Shown: one piece after another, positions 1 to 10,500 of the stretch
Layout of the letters: each line of letters starts with the position of its first letter
Numbering within the stretch: position 1 is the first letter of the stretch
Notes under the pieces: model-generated
What the model was told of the DNA's origin: nothing
The model's input: the letters and a program-made list of their open reading frames with translations, nothing else
Databases searched by the model: none
Program-made: the position numbers and the translations under genes
Origin: Epiperipatus broadwayi
Taxonomy: Eukaryota; Onychophora; Udeonychophora; Euonychophora; Peripatidae
Length of the DNA stretch: 64,000 bases
Assembly (NCBI GenBank): GCA_028023455.1
Contig: JAQFVV010006428.1
Location: forward strand, 1,347,501-1,411,500
Direction of reading: 5' to 3'

Positions 1-441
1 TATGAAATTAAAAATAAAAAAAAAGAAGGAATTTCTTGACTTTGTTAAATGAAAATCAATATCTTTGATCAATATAAAAACAAAAAAAAAATAATTTGAT
101 TAGTTAATAGTGACGCTCTCTATCTTAATTATTAAGGACAATATTGTTTGTACATAATATAATCCAATCAGAAAATGATTTCATTTTTTATTACAATATT
201 GTCCTTTATTAAGGCAACAGTGTGTATTATTTAATGTAACAATATTTTATATTTAATAAACGATTGTTTAACATTATATATATATAATAAATTATACATC
301 TGCAATTATAAATATTAAAATACTACAACAGAAAGTCAAAATAAAATATATTTAAATAAACCAAGTATACTTTCGACAATCGTCATAATCATAGTTATCA
401 AACAAATAAACAAAACCCAAAAAATCCTGAGTACTTTACTA
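1..441. other. AT-rich non-coding stretch with a small hairpin
   Basis: No coding potential is seen. The sequence at 131-147 (attaaggacaatattgt) is repeated in inverted form at 193-210 with about 45 bp between, so the stretch could fold into a hairpin of 15-17 bp. It may be the remains of a small foldback element, but no target duplication can be recognised. Confidence 0.4.
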
Positions 442-810
442 TTAAAAATTTAAAAACTCATTTTTCCTAACATGGACAGTATTGGCTCTCTGATTCTTTA
501 CATTTTCATTTTGTACAATAAACCAAGCCTCTTTAAACTTTTGCTTCCCATAATTCTTTTCCTCATGCATTAATTTAACAATACCAGGATCAAAACCATG
601 CTCACATTCCTTATAATGATTATAAGGCACAGCTTCATTTGTTAAATTAGGTTTAGCTTTTTTATACATTAATAAATCTTGTGGTTCTCAAATTTGCTTT
701 CGTTTCACCTCGATATATATAAGGATAATTCAATTAAGTACATCCCATGGCAAACATAACAGTAAACCAATTCAACTTATTTGCATAGATCTTTGTAATT
801 TTATTTCCAA
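442..810 (-). pseudogene. Penelope-like element tail: GIY-YIG endonuclease C-terminus (relic)
   Basis: The minus strand has an open 75-codon stretch (669-442) containing ECEHGFDPGIVKLMHEEKNY. It resembles the conserved region after the GIY-YIG core of Penelope-like retroelements, where an H-x-FD motif is followed by an E-KNY/R-Y stretch. Upstream on the same strand (about 700-680) a second frame reads RGETKANLRT, equivalent to the end of the YIGET-x-R-x-L-x-R motif. A frameshift and missing residues separate the two parts, so this is a dead copy. The GIY-YIG domain nicks target DNA during PLE retrotransposition. A closely related fragment lies in opposite orientation at 2680-3025, and the two flank the hammerhead repeats between them. 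PLE assignment is an inference from motif order. Confidence 0.6.
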
Positions 811-1684
811 CATACAGTACATATGACAGTGCAATTAATTTTTTATCATTTCTAAGTTTTTCATTCCCAAATATAATATTTCTTTTAAAGTGCTCAAACT
901 ATCTATGTATATCAATTGCATTAAACCTGATTTTACCATGGCTAAAATATAAATTCCCAAATTGTTAATTTTGCCAGACTAAAACTTACATAAATAATTA
1001 TTTCATTACAAAAATGTTCTCGAACCAAAAAATGAATGTGACATTGGCACTTGAGATCTCACCATGACACACTTTGTAATATTAGAAGGTTAAACTGTCA
1101 TTTTATAACCCAAAAAATCAATGTTCCACTTTATTTTCAAATTCAAGAAGCAAATTTCTTGATCTTTTTCAGACTCTATGGTGTTCAATTTAATTCTCAT
1201 TTTATATTAAATTTACAAAATGTAATTAATAATGACCTGTGGTGCACATACATAGATATCCACATAGTGTATATATATATAGTTTTTATGTTTATGTAAT
1301 ATCAGAACAATTATATTATCTTTTTTGAATGCTAATGCTCTAGTATGTGGTACTACACTAATAGATAAACCCATTATCCAAGTTATTGTCATTTCATGTG
1401 CATTGCTCCTAAATGTAAACACAATATCATTATCAATCCAGGTTAAGACATCATAAATAAATTCTTGCTTACGTTTATTTACATTCTTACTAAGTAATAA
1501 ATCATTAATAATTTTAATAGATTCTTTTTATTTATATATCCACACAATTCAATAACATCCAATAAATCCATTTCTTCCGTTTTCTTTCAAGATAATGCCA
1601 TTTTTAACAATGTTTATAAATTCAAATAAAATGACAAAAAAAATCAAGTCAGATGTCACATGACAATTTAATAAAGCTTGTATT
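811..1684. other. Non-coding, no recognisable feature
   Basis: Short open stretches on both strands show no motif I recognise. It may be upstream PLE sequence decayed beyond recognition, since it continues the minus-strand PLE tail at 442-810. There is a short (TA)n at about 1268-1281. Confidence 0.3.
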
Positions 1685-1745
1685 TACAAATGTTATATAT
1701 AGAGCTCGCAAAATAAGCTCTTAACAAGCTTGGAGAATATTCTCA

Positions 1746-1785
1746 ACCCCAGACCAGTTTCTGCTTCTGGCATCATCAGCGAGGT
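1746..1785 (-). ncRNA. Hammerhead ribozyme motif, family B (best copy)
   Basis: Read on the minus strand: stem I 5' half ACCUCG (1785-1780), core CUGAUGA (1779-1773), stem II UGC-CAGAA-GCA (1772-1762), core GAAA (1761-1758), tiny stem III ACUGGU, cleavage base C (1752) and stem I 3' half UGGGGU (1751-1746). The stem I halves pair over six positions including two G-U pairs. All catalytic core bases of a type I hammerhead are present, and the cleavage triplet is GUC. Stem III is only two or three pairs if monomeric, but the ACUGGU is nearly self-complementary, so a dimer is plausible. Activity is inferred. Confidence 0.7.
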
Positions 1786-2036
1786 GCCAGGATATTCAAG
1801 CATTAGATTAAAAATACTAGGACAAGCCCAGCACTTTATTTAATCTGAAATTGTCAGACATCCAAATGTCTTCCAATCCAGCTATCTAACTCAAATAGCC
1901 CTATGGCACTGAACTAATTCAGATACATTATATATTAATAACATTAGCAATATAAAATCACCAAAGCCTTAATAGCAAAAAAATAAAGTGCTGGGCTTGT
2001 CCTAGTATTTTTAATCTAATGCTTGAACATCCTGGC

Positions 2037-2078
2037 ATCTGACTGATGATGTCGGAAGCAGAAACTGGTCTGGAGTTA
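2037..2078 (+). ncRNA. Hammerhead-like motif, family B copy 2
   Basis: CUGAUGA at 2043-2049, stem II UGU-CGGAA-GCA at 2050-2060 (third pair U-G), GAAA at 2061-2064, ACUGGU-C at 2064-2070. The core is intact. Stem I (AUCUGA with UGGAGU) has mismatches, so cleavage is likely weakened. Confidence 0.55.
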
Positions 2079-2418
2079 AGAATATTCTCAAAGCTTGTTA
2101 AGAGCTTATTTTGTGAGCTCTACTATATATAACATTTGTAAATACACGATTTATTAAATTAAGTCATGTGACATCTGACTTAGATTTTTTATTATTTTAT
2201 TTTTTGCTATTAAGGCTTTGGTGATTTTATATTGCTAAAGCTATTAATATATGGTGTATCTGAACTTAGTTCAGTCTCATATGGCTATTTGAGTTAGATA
2301 GCTGGTTTGGAAGACATATGGATGTTTGACAATTTCAGATTTTCTAACAATAGTTATACAATAGATAAAGTTCTGGGCTTGTTCTAGCATTTTTAATCTA
2401 ATGCTTGAATATCCTGGC

Positions 2419-2458
2419 ACCTCACTGATGACACCAGAAGCAGAAATCAGTCAGGGAT
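2419..2458 (+). ncRNA. Hammerhead-like motif, family B copy 3 (decayed)
   Basis: CUGAUGA at 2425-2431 and GAAA at 2443-2446 are kept, 382 nt downstream of copy 2. Stem II (CACCAGAAGCA) has lost its pairing through a UG-to-CA change, and stem I has two mismatches. This looks like an old, probably inactive ribozyme. Confidence 0.5.
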
Positions 2459-2679
2459 TGTGGATATTCTCAAAGCTTGTTGTTAAGAGCTTATTTTGTG
2501 AACTCTATATATAATAAATTCAAATAAAATGTTAATTGTAAATGGCCCAAAACCTAATTCTTATTTTAACTTTCAAGCTACATACTTTGATGCTTCATAA
2601 TAATATGTACTGCCATTATCAATTGTAACTATTACAGAGTCCTGTTTTTATGCAAACACAATCTTGGCAAAATTAATTT

Positions 2680-3025
2680 TAATAGGTTAATAAATAATAC
2701 CATTGATAAAATAAATAAATTGAATCACTCCAATGTTGTGTGTAAAATATGATACATTAAATCAGATTGTCCTAATATGTACAATGGTGAAACAAAATTA
2801 AATTTGAGGACTAGAATGAAAGCAGCATTCATTAATGCATAAAAAGACTAAAACTGATTTCACAAATGTGTCTCACAAGAAGGAATGTGGACATGATTTT
2901 GATGTTGGCATTATTAAGGTAATATGTGAGGAAAAGAATGATAGAATGTGAAAAAATAAAGAGGTTTACTTCATTGTATAAAATAAGCTCTAATGTATTA
3001 GAGAATCAATATTGTTTAAATTTTT
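2680..3025 (+). pseudogene. Penelope-like element tail: GIY-YIG endonuclease relic
   Basis: Plus-strand frames read YNGETKLNLRTRMKAAFIN (about 2787-2840), matching the YIGET...L...R part of a GIY-YIG domain. Another frame then reads ECGHDFDVGIIKVICEEKN (about 2884-2940), the same region as EHGFDPGIVKLMHEEKN in the minus-strand copy at 442-810. Stops and frame changes show it is dead. Upstream, KINKLNHSNVVCKI parallels the residues before GETK in the other copy. The two fragments are inverted relative to each other around the family B repeats, so they may once have been one inverted PLE pair later invaded or rearranged. Confidence 0.6.
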
Positions 3026-3178
3026 AATGGTAAAATATTTTTTGATTGTTTATTTGTTTGATAATGATGGTTATGAAGCTTACACATCAGCACGGACATT
3101 CGCACATCCCACCACTCTCCACTCTATCTCATAACACTGATACACTTGAACACATATATGTCAAAAAAATAAATAATC

Positions 3179-3222
3179 ACCAATATATGTATTTCATGCT
3201 AACCCAACAATCATCAGTTGGT
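3179..3222 (-). ncRNA. Hammerhead ribozyme motif, family A copy 1
   Basis: Minus strand: stem I ACCAA (3222-3218), CUGAUGA (3217-3211), stem II UGUU-GGGUU-AGCA inside 3210-3196, GAAA (3195-3192), palindromic stem III AUACAUAU (3192-3185), cleavage base A (3184), stem I 3' half UUGGU (3183-3179). The five stem I pairs are perfect. Stem II has one U-G pair and a U-U at its base. All core nucleotides are present. Confidence 0.7.
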
Positions 3223-3642
3223 CCAGATTACAATCTCTACACATATACGCTATAAGTGCTCATATATATATATATGAAGATAACCAATCTTTATACTTTA
3301 ATGGACAGGCTTCTATCTTCTTCACACTCCAACTCTTCAACCATCCATCCAATTGAAAATCTAATGATGGAGTCACCCTGAGGCCAAGATTCTTGTCACA
3401 TCCATGTTGACCTAAGATCAATCGGCCCCCTCATGTACAGGACAATTCATTTAATACATCACAAGGGATGGGCAGACATCTCTACTATGTAATAACTGAA
3501 ACACAAGCTTATTATATACCTGTGTCTATATATGTAATATATAATGTATATGAGCACAGACTTTCACACGACCCACTACTCTCCACTTTATCTCATAACA
3601 CTGATACACTTGAACACATATATGTCGAAAAGATAAATAATC

Positions 3643-3686
3643 ATCAATATATGTATTTCATGCTAAACCAGCAATCATCAGTTGGT
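3643..3686 (-). ncRNA. Hammerhead ribozyme motif, family A copy 2
   Basis: Minus strand: ACCAA (3686-3682), CUGAUGA (3681-3675), stem II UGCU-GGUUU-AGCA, GAAA, stem III AUACAUAU, cleavage A, then UUGAU (3647-3643). The core is intact. One stem I pair is lost (G to A), leaving four of five. Confidence 0.65.
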
Positions 3687-4095
3687 CCAGATGTGTTCAA
3701 GTGTATCAGTGTTATAAGGTAGAGTGGAGAGTGGTAGGTCATGTGAAAGTCTGTGCTCATGTACCCTATATATTACATATATAGACACAGGTATATAATA
3801 AGCCTGTGTTTCAGTTATTACATAGTAGAGATGTCTTCCCATCCCTTGTGTATGTATTAAATTGATTATGTTCTGTACATGAGGGGTCATACTGATCTTA
3901 GGTCAACATGTGTGTGACAAGAATCTTGGCCTCAGGGTAGCCTTTGAGCATTTCATTATCAGATTTTCAATTGGATGGATGGTTGAAGAGTTGGAGGTGG
4001 AATAGATTGAAGTCTGTCCATTAAAGTATGAAGATTGGCTATCTTAATATATATCTGAGCACTAATAGCATATATGTATAGAGATGCTAATCTGG

Positions 4096-4139
4096 ACCAA
4101 CTGATGATTGTTGGTTTAGCATGAAATACATATACTGAT
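4096..4139 (+). ncRNA. Hammerhead-like motif, family A copy 3
   Basis: ACCAA 4096-4100, CUGAUGA 4101-4107, stem II 4108-4122, GAAA 4123-4126, AUACAUAU 4126-4133, cleavage A 4134. The 3' half of stem I is CUGAU instead of UUGGU, so stem I is damaged while the core stays intact. Confidence 0.6.
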
Positions 4140-4300
4140 GATTATTTATCTTTTCAACATATATGTCTTCAAGTGTATCAGTGATAAGAGATAGAAAGAA
4201 TAGTGGTGGATCATGTGAAAGTCTGTGCTCATATACCCTATATATTGCATATATAAACACAGGTATATAATAAGTCTGTGTTTCAGTTATTAATTATATT

Positions 4301-4600
4301 TTATTTTTATTTTCTGTTGCAATGTTTTAATATTATATTGAACCTGATTGAAATCCGGTTCAATGGTGTTGTTATTAAACAAAAAAAAAAAAGAAATTTA
4401 TTAAGCTTTTAATTTTAATTAAACATAGAGTTTAAATTTGCAATATTATTTAAAAAGAATGCGTGTATCCAAGTATACACGCGTTTATATGTAAAACGGA
4501 TTTTTTAAAAATATTTATCGATTTATTTTAAAATAGTTTTCATATACCGCCTGTTTTTAAATCCATTTGATTTAAAAACAAGCTGGCTAGCTAATTGCAT
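4301..4600. other. Non-coding spacer
   Basis: AT-rich, with a poly-A run at about 4381-4392. No gene or repeat is recognised beyond the end of the family A cluster. Confidence 0.3.
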
Positions 4601-6530
4601 TCCTGTTGCTTTTATTTTAATTATTGTAAACAATTTTGATAGCGGAGATTTGATTTTTATGTTGTTGTTTTCATTTCAATAAACCCTGGGTAGAATTCTT
4701 AGATAGATTGAGCGGGAGATTAATATTTGCCCTGCCTAAGGCATAGAAATTGGACAACAAGTAAAGTGTTTCGCGGGAAAATGGAGCATCGTATAAATAG
4801 CCCCGAAAATTTGGAGTGTCAGTTAATTCATTTTTGAGAGATAGACAAGTGGTTTTCTCACGTGAAAGTTATAGCAGCGCGGACTTTTAAATTTCTGAAT
4901 TAAAGGACATCAGCTGTTATTAAATACTTTCGCTTGCAAAAATGAAAAATTCTATACTTGTTATCACCACCAGAATGGCTTGCTAACTCCACAAAAGACG
5001 GATCCCTGACTTCCAAGTTTGCTCCAGTAATGCCTTGAACACCTAAAAGAAGCCGGAACCTCCGTACATCTACCTTGCTGCCTCAAGAACCTGAAAATGA
5101 ACTTAAGTAAAAGTGCGCACTCTACGTGAACATTGCTTTTACCGAAAGGTAATTATTTTCGTTTTTATTCTTCCCAGGGTAAATTAATTCTCATTAAATC
5201 TCCGCTCAATCTAATCATAAATATGTCTTCTTAAATCAATATAGCCTCATATTTAATATTTGCTGTGTTTTCCAATATTTTATAGTGTGTCTTAGAATCT
5301 TAGTTTTAAGATTCTAATTTGCTTTCCGTTTTGTTTATTGGAGAGTGACGAATGAGTTTTATATTTTATACCTCGCTTTTATAAATGCTTTAGCAGCCTC
5401 GTATATATATATATATATTTATGCTTACCTGTAATTATTTAGTATTCAATAATTAATTTGTAATTTTATACTCTGTGTTTACCCTAGTGCTTAACCTCCA
5501 AAAATCTTTTGGCTGACGACTTTATTGTCTGATTTTCGCAGGTGGAGATTTCGTTTCTAAGATCTCTAAAAGCGGAAATTAGAATTGTGTTTTTCTTTGT
5601 AATTTTATAAGTCGTCAGCAGGAAGATAAAATTTATCCTTTCTTAAATTACAGGTGAGCGATACTTTCGTTCTGCTAAAGTGTTTACAACTTTTAAGATT
5701 TTCGTACTCCGTGCACTCTCCGATAGATTCATTTGTGTATTTATTACGTGTGCTTTAAATTTATCAGAGCGTGTACTCAGAATTTGTTTGTAAGTTTATT
5801 TTCTTTTCGTTATTTGCTGGGACAGACGTAACTGTTTTTCTAATCATTTACTTGTCTCTTATTGAGACCATTAATTATTAATTTTAAAGTAATTTTCGCC
5901 AATCGTTTGGCTGGGATTCACCAGTTTAATTGTTTCTTCATTTCAATGATATTTTTCGATTGTTCTTGGGGTGGATCAATCGCCGTTATTTTAAACATAG
6001 TAATTGGTGCAGTTCATACCGATATAAGGACATTCAAGATCTCACCATGTTTAGATCTCGAACAGCTCATCGGCACTGGTTCTTTGATCTATTTCAAGGG
6101 CATATGGTTTAAGTATCTGAAAGGGAAAACCAGTGTTTAAGTGAATCCTCTGCTGAATGAAATTTGCTTCCTCCCTTTTAACTTTGTTTATTAGAAGATC
6201 AGTCAGTCTGTCATAGCTTTGCCTTTAGTATTTCTGGTACATGCCTGAGTTAACTCACATTTATTATGTCATAAACTTATATTTAATAATTTATTTTCTC
6301 ATAATAAAATTTATGAAATATGTTTAACTTAATTTGGCTGACGTTTGTCTTTGTGCTTTTGTCTCAATTGTCTAAACAATTTAAGATCTCTTGTTTCTCC
6401 CTGAGTCTAGTCGGCGCAAACCATCATCATCATCTATTCTGATTACAGTAAACAAATTTTCCAGACACATAGTGGTCTGGTGGCGCCCTCTGTTTTAGAA
6501 TAGATTGAGTATCCGGTATAATATATATAT
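4600..6530 (+). mobile_element. LTR-like, promoter-bearing repeat (copy R1)
   Basis: This block is visibly less AT-rich than its surroundings and aligns with 12360-14015. Shared anchors in the same order include atttgccctg, tagttttaagattc (5301 and 13071), gctgac-tttgtct, and the tail ctggtggc-ccctctg (6477 and 13949) followed by (TA)n. It has a strong TATA box (TATAAATAG, 4792-4800) with an initiator-like TCAGTT at 4819-4824, 29 bp from TATA to the A. That is the usual spacing for an RNA polymerase II promoter such as one in a solo LTR. The ORF at 5862-6140 shows no known motif. I see no tRNA primer site or TG...CA ends, so the LTR call is an inference. Confidence 0.45.
4792..4824 (+). promoter_or_regulatory. 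TATA box and initiator of repeat R1
   Basis: TATAAATAG at 4792-4800 is followed by TCAGTT at 4819-4824, matching the arthropod-type initiator TCAGT with start about 29 bp after TATA. The diverged copy R2 has catacaaaaagccc at the matching place, so its promoter has decayed. Confidence 0.55.
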
Positions 6531-6856
6531 ATATATAAAAGCAGTCATCACTTAAACAATACAAATATCATTTATAAACAACAATTTCAATCTGTTGTCA
6601 AGGCAGTCTCTTTTAACCAGTATATTAATAAATTACTCATTTGAAATATATTGCAAATATTTATTTTATCGTGTAATAATAGTATAAATAAAAATTAATA
6701 TGTATGTCTCTTGAACTATCTTGATTTCTTAGGTCATAAACATTACCAATTGGCATTATGTATCTTGACAAAATAAAAATAAAAATCCTACATATTAGAC
6801 ATTATTTATTTGTACAAGTGTAATACTTTAATGTATTAATATATAATATTTTACAG
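6531..6856. other. Intron sequence upstream of the first recognised P4HA exon
   Basis: AT-rich, no repeat recognised. It ends in the polypyrimidine/AG acceptor attttacag at 6848-6856. Confidence 0.4.
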
Positions 6857-7030
6857 CCACCAAAAGACAAGATAAATCTGAAGTGTTATTATTCAAGAAA
6901 CAAATCACCTTATTTAACTTTGCAACCAGCTAAAATGGAAGACATTTTTCACAGTCCTTGGATAGTAATATACTATGATGTTATAAATAATAAAGAAATT
7001 GAATTAATTAAAAAATTATCTACACCAAAG
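6857..7030 (+). CDS. P4HA: Prolyl 4-hydroxylase subunit alpha, exon (before catalytic core)
   Basis: This exon codes for 58 residues in frame from its first base: PPKDKINLKCYYS..., SPYLTLQPAKMED..., then WIVIYYDVINNKEIELIKKL and STPK. It matches the segment of animal collagen prolyl 4-hydroxylase alpha subunits where a Cys-Tyr region and the L-PAK-E motif precede the catalytic domain. The enzyme hydroxylates X-Pro-Gly prolines of collagen in the endoplasmic reticulum as a tetramer with protein disulfide isomerase, using Fe(II), 2-oxoglutarate and ascorbate. The borders are ttacag|cca and aag|gttagt. Phase is 0 at both ends. Earlier exons (signal peptide, N-terminal and peptide-binding domains) are not found in 1-6856. 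The paralogue number cannot be decided. Confidence 0.9.
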
Positions 7031-7309
7031 GTTAGTTGTTATATATATATATATATCATTAAAAATCATAAAGCATATTAATATGGTACACTAGTTATTT
7101 TTATTTTCTGAACAAATAAAAAAAAAAAGAACTTTAGCAATATAGTGTTTTCCTGAAGATCTATGATGGGGTTTTAGTTGTAATTTTATATTGGACAATT
7201 TCCACGATCTAATATGAGTATTTAATGTTTCTGCAAAAATTTAACTTTATTTAAATATTCCAAATATATGCATCTGTTAGTAAGAACACATCAAACAGAA
7301 TAGTAAATG

Positions 7310-7560
7310 TACAAAGGTTTGACAGGTATTATTCTCCCCTCTTCTTCAAGTGTTGCTAGCCTGATCAGTGACAGTACTAGCATGGGATTTAAACCTGGCA
7401 GGATGACTCAGCTGGTTAAAGCATTATCTTAACATTTAATACTCAATAATCTAAAGGTCCAGATTTGAATCCCATGCTAATACTTTCATTGGTCAGGATT
7501 GCAGAACCTGAAGAAGAGGGGAATGTAATACCTTTCAATATGTTATGCATTTACAAACCT
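7310..7560 (+). repeat. tRNA-derived SINE-like repeat
   Basis: TGACTCAGCTGG at 7404-7415 fits the polymerase III A box and GATTTGAATCC near 7461-7472 fits the B box, about 50 bp apart as in a tRNA gene. The aminoacyl stem is not convincing, so this is a SINE head rather than a tRNA gene. It lies between inverted flanks: cccctcttcttcaagtg (7336-7352) and cctgaagaagagggga (7508-7523). The flanks are adjacent to matching tgttac/acctttc blocks, so the whole piece is a small inverted-repeat element with a tRNA-like core. Confidence 0.55.
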
Positions 7561-7569
7561 GTTTGATGT

Positions 7570-10500
7570 GCTATTACTAACATGTAACGAGCACAGATGT
7601 TCGTTACATTGTTGTTGTTTTTTATTTATTAAACATGAAAGTAAATTAAAAAGTTCGCATTTAAAAATTTTCTTTTAGAATTAAAAATTGAAATTAAATA
7701 TCATCTTAAACTCGTATATATTAAATCGCACAGATAAAAAAAAATTATTAAAATAAAACTGTATTAAAAATAGAAAAGGTATTTTAAAACTAAATTTTAA
7801 AAAGATTTGGAGATAAAATTATATCTTTAAATTTATCTTTAAATATATCTTTGATTTGGAAAACAGGTTAATTAATCAGAAATGGAAATGATTGTTAATT
7901 AGTTAAATGTAAACCAGCCTTGGGCATTTAAATGTAAAAACACCGGTCAGATAGGAAAACAATAGAAACAAATAGCCAATGAAAGAAATCCATTGGGAAA
8001 TCGGACCTCAACGAAAAGGATCATCGCATCGATGACATAATGTAAATGCAATCCTTCAAATGAATATAAAAGGACATGGTTGAGAATTATTTGGGGTTAT
8101 TATGATTATTACGATGTGACAGATAGATGTTAGTGCGGATGTGCGGGAGAAGAGATTGAAGGACGCACGTTCAATCCCTTCAGTTTTGCTAGTAAAGAAA
8201 GAGAAATGAACTATCGTTTTCTACATTGAGGACTAGTTAAAGCAAAAATCTCCGGATGGATAAATAAATCGGCCTTCAGAATATTAACCTCTTTAGGACG
8301 GCGTGGGAATTTACGTTCATGGCAAGCAACGGATAAAGTTGGACGTTTTAAAAATCGTAAGAACTTTATATTCACTTGAAACAATAAGAACTCTAAATTT
8401 TAAAACTTTTTAGTAAATAATGCAATAGAATCCTATCTGACCAAACTAAATTCTTCATTAATAATGTTATTTGATGTATTTGTTATTTATTTATTTAAAA
8501 TCATTTCCATTTATTTAATTTTGTTCTTTTAAGTTTATTTATGATTTCTGTTTTCCGATAAATTAAAATATATCAATGTTAAACTTAAGTCGGGCGTGAA
8601 TGGCTGTATAGATTTGTAAAGTTATATTAGGGGAGGGTAATCTTAGGTTATTTGTTTCATGGTTAAATTGGGTCAATGGATTGGATATATTGGTGTGATT
8701 AGTAGATGTAATATTGATTCGCTACGGGCAGAATCGCTTCATACGCCGCACACTTCCGTTTGCCTATGGAAGGAATTATAAGTCGGATACCGCAGTTCCT
8801 TTCTATGGAGTTTTTTGTTTTGTTGCTCTTCTTTGCAGATAGATGTAATATTCCTATCTCATAAGAGGCAACTTCTTCTCTTAACTATTTGTGCTGCCGT
8901 ATTTTATTACATTGAATACATCGATATATCAGATGAATTGATGCCAGTTTGACTACGAATTTTAACCTAAGGTTAAATAGGGATAGAATGTTTATTTTCA
9001 AATGCAAATCTATGTGGTCTATTCATACTTGACCCTAAATAAAAATGCATTAAATTTAAGTTGTTTATAGACGCTTGCATGGATTGGTTATCGGTTAAGT
9101 ATGTTTTGGGTTTTCATATTTGATCAAAATATATAGACATTCGATAAATAATGATACCTTACGGTGAGTATCTAAAATGTATTTATTCGGATGTCTTTTA
9201 AGTTATTGGTGACAATGCAAGTATCTTATGGTGAATACTATTGGGTTACGTATAAATTTCCCTCCGCAATTGTCAGTAATCAATAATTTTGTATTTTGAT
9301 CGTTTATGTTTCCTTTGAAATGTTTTTGACCGTGAAATCTATGTAACCGATCTATATTCAACATTATAAACAAGCTTTCATAAATTTATCTGTGCGAACT
9401 TAATTAAAATGTAAAATTAGAATATAATAGTAATTAAATGTAAATTAAAGTCAAAAATCAAAGTTAAAAATAATGTTAAATGTTAAAATGTAAACTAATA
9501 CTAAAATAATTTTAAATCTTATATATATGTGCATAAATAAATGTTTGTATGTTAATTACTGGCAGTGGCTTATTTTATTCTTTTTTATATATATACTCTT
9601 AGATTATCTTATTAAATCTCTGCTATTCCACTGAGCTAGTGACATGGGCTAACGACCGGAACCAAAATATTTAAAAAAAAAAAATTTTTTTTTTTTTGAC
9701 TTACGTATCTGCCTACTTTATAAATTTTTCTAGGTTCAAATGCCTAGATGGCGCCCTGTAGTGCAGATTACGTTAAGTCCCTTCTCCAGATTGCCAGTTT
9801 GTAACGATTGAAATGAATAGTGAAGATCGAATCTAACCGCAAAAACAATATCTGCACTACAAAGGGCGCCATCTCGGCATTTGAGCCTAGAAAAATTTAT
9901 AAAGTAGACAGATACATGCTGTTAAGATTCCACTTTCTTTAAATATTCCGACCATTAGCCCAAGTCACTAGCTCAGTGGAGACACAGAGATAAAAATCTA
10001 TAAATCTTATATCTTAACTATAAAAGAATAAAAGCCACTGCCAGAAATTAACACATAAAAATATTTATTTACGCACATATAAAATAATATTTAAATTTTG
10101 AGGAATAAATTTAACGTTTATAATTTTATATTGATCTTTAATTCTAAATTTAAGTAGATTGCAAATAATGAGTTTACTATTTATTTAGAGGGTCGAGTAT
10201 GAATGGACTACATAGGTCTGCATTTGAAAAGAAAATATTCTTCCCTGATTTAACCTTAGGCAACAAATTTCGCAATCAACTGGCGCCAATCCATCTGATA
10301 CATTCATGTATTCAATGTAGCATGATACGACAACACAAAATACTATACTGTCAGGAATGTACATCTGAACAATAAGTAGAAATAGAGAAGAGATTGACTC
10401 TCCACCAACAGGAATGTGACATCTGTTGGCAAGTAGATCAATAAACAAAAAACTCCATAGGAATGGACTGCGGTCTTCTGCCGACTTACAAACCCATCCA

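Larger units (their letters stand above)
1685..2515. mobile_element. Hammerhead repeat family B: one inverted plus two tandem copies (retrozyme-like)
   Basis: A minus-strand copy (about 1685-1975) is followed by plus-strand copies (about 1980-2515). The plus part contains the same segment twice: the block with GAAA at 2061 and the block with GAAA at 2443 are 382 nt apart. Both are followed by attctcaaagcttgtt and a TTTTGTGA-CTCTA tail. The 382-nt unit therefore has a hammerhead motif at each end, the layout expected of a retrozyme. There is no ORF. The segment gtcatgtgacatctgac is shared with family D at 29.7 kb, which places B and D in one superfamily. Inversion lies near 1978. Confidence 0.65.
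3046..4300. mobile_element. Hammerhead repeat family A cluster: tandem minus copies joined to plus copies
   Basis: Two minus-strand hammerheads at 3179-3222 and 3643-3686 are exactly 464 nt apart, so the minus half is a tandem pair of about 464-nt monomers. At 3692/3693 orientation flips. The plus half starts just downstream of where its hammerhead would be (gtgttcaagtgtatcag), runs through a whole monomer to the hammerhead at 4096, and then repeats the same downstream block (tcttcaagtgtatcag near 4168). No protein is encoded. The architecture is that of a retrozyme-like tandem element with one inversion whose breakpoint lies at the ribozyme edge. Other copies lie at 18.6, 25.3, 51.1, 53.1 and 55.1-56.2 kb. 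Confidence 0.7.

Noticed and set aside
5862-6140. A 92-codon ORF in repeat R1 with a hydrophobic stretch.
   Set aside because: The diverged copy R2 does not preserve the frame and no motif is recognised, so it is probably a chance frame.
7336-7523. cctgaagaag near the SINE resembled a CUGAAGA hammerhead core.
   Set aside because: It is part of the short inverted flank (cccctcttcttc/gaagaagagggg). No GAAA core or stem II follows.
9630-9750. A-box-like tagctcagtgg and B-box-like ggttcaaatgcc words in the central palindrome suggested a tRNA.
   Set aside because: Within each arm the two words lie on opposite strands, so they cannot form one tRNA gene.
10185-10448. An 87-codon minus ORF in the right arm of the composite repeat as a possible gene.
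   Set aside because: The inverted copy at 8825-9035 is full of stops and no domain is recognised. Kept only as part of the repeat description.
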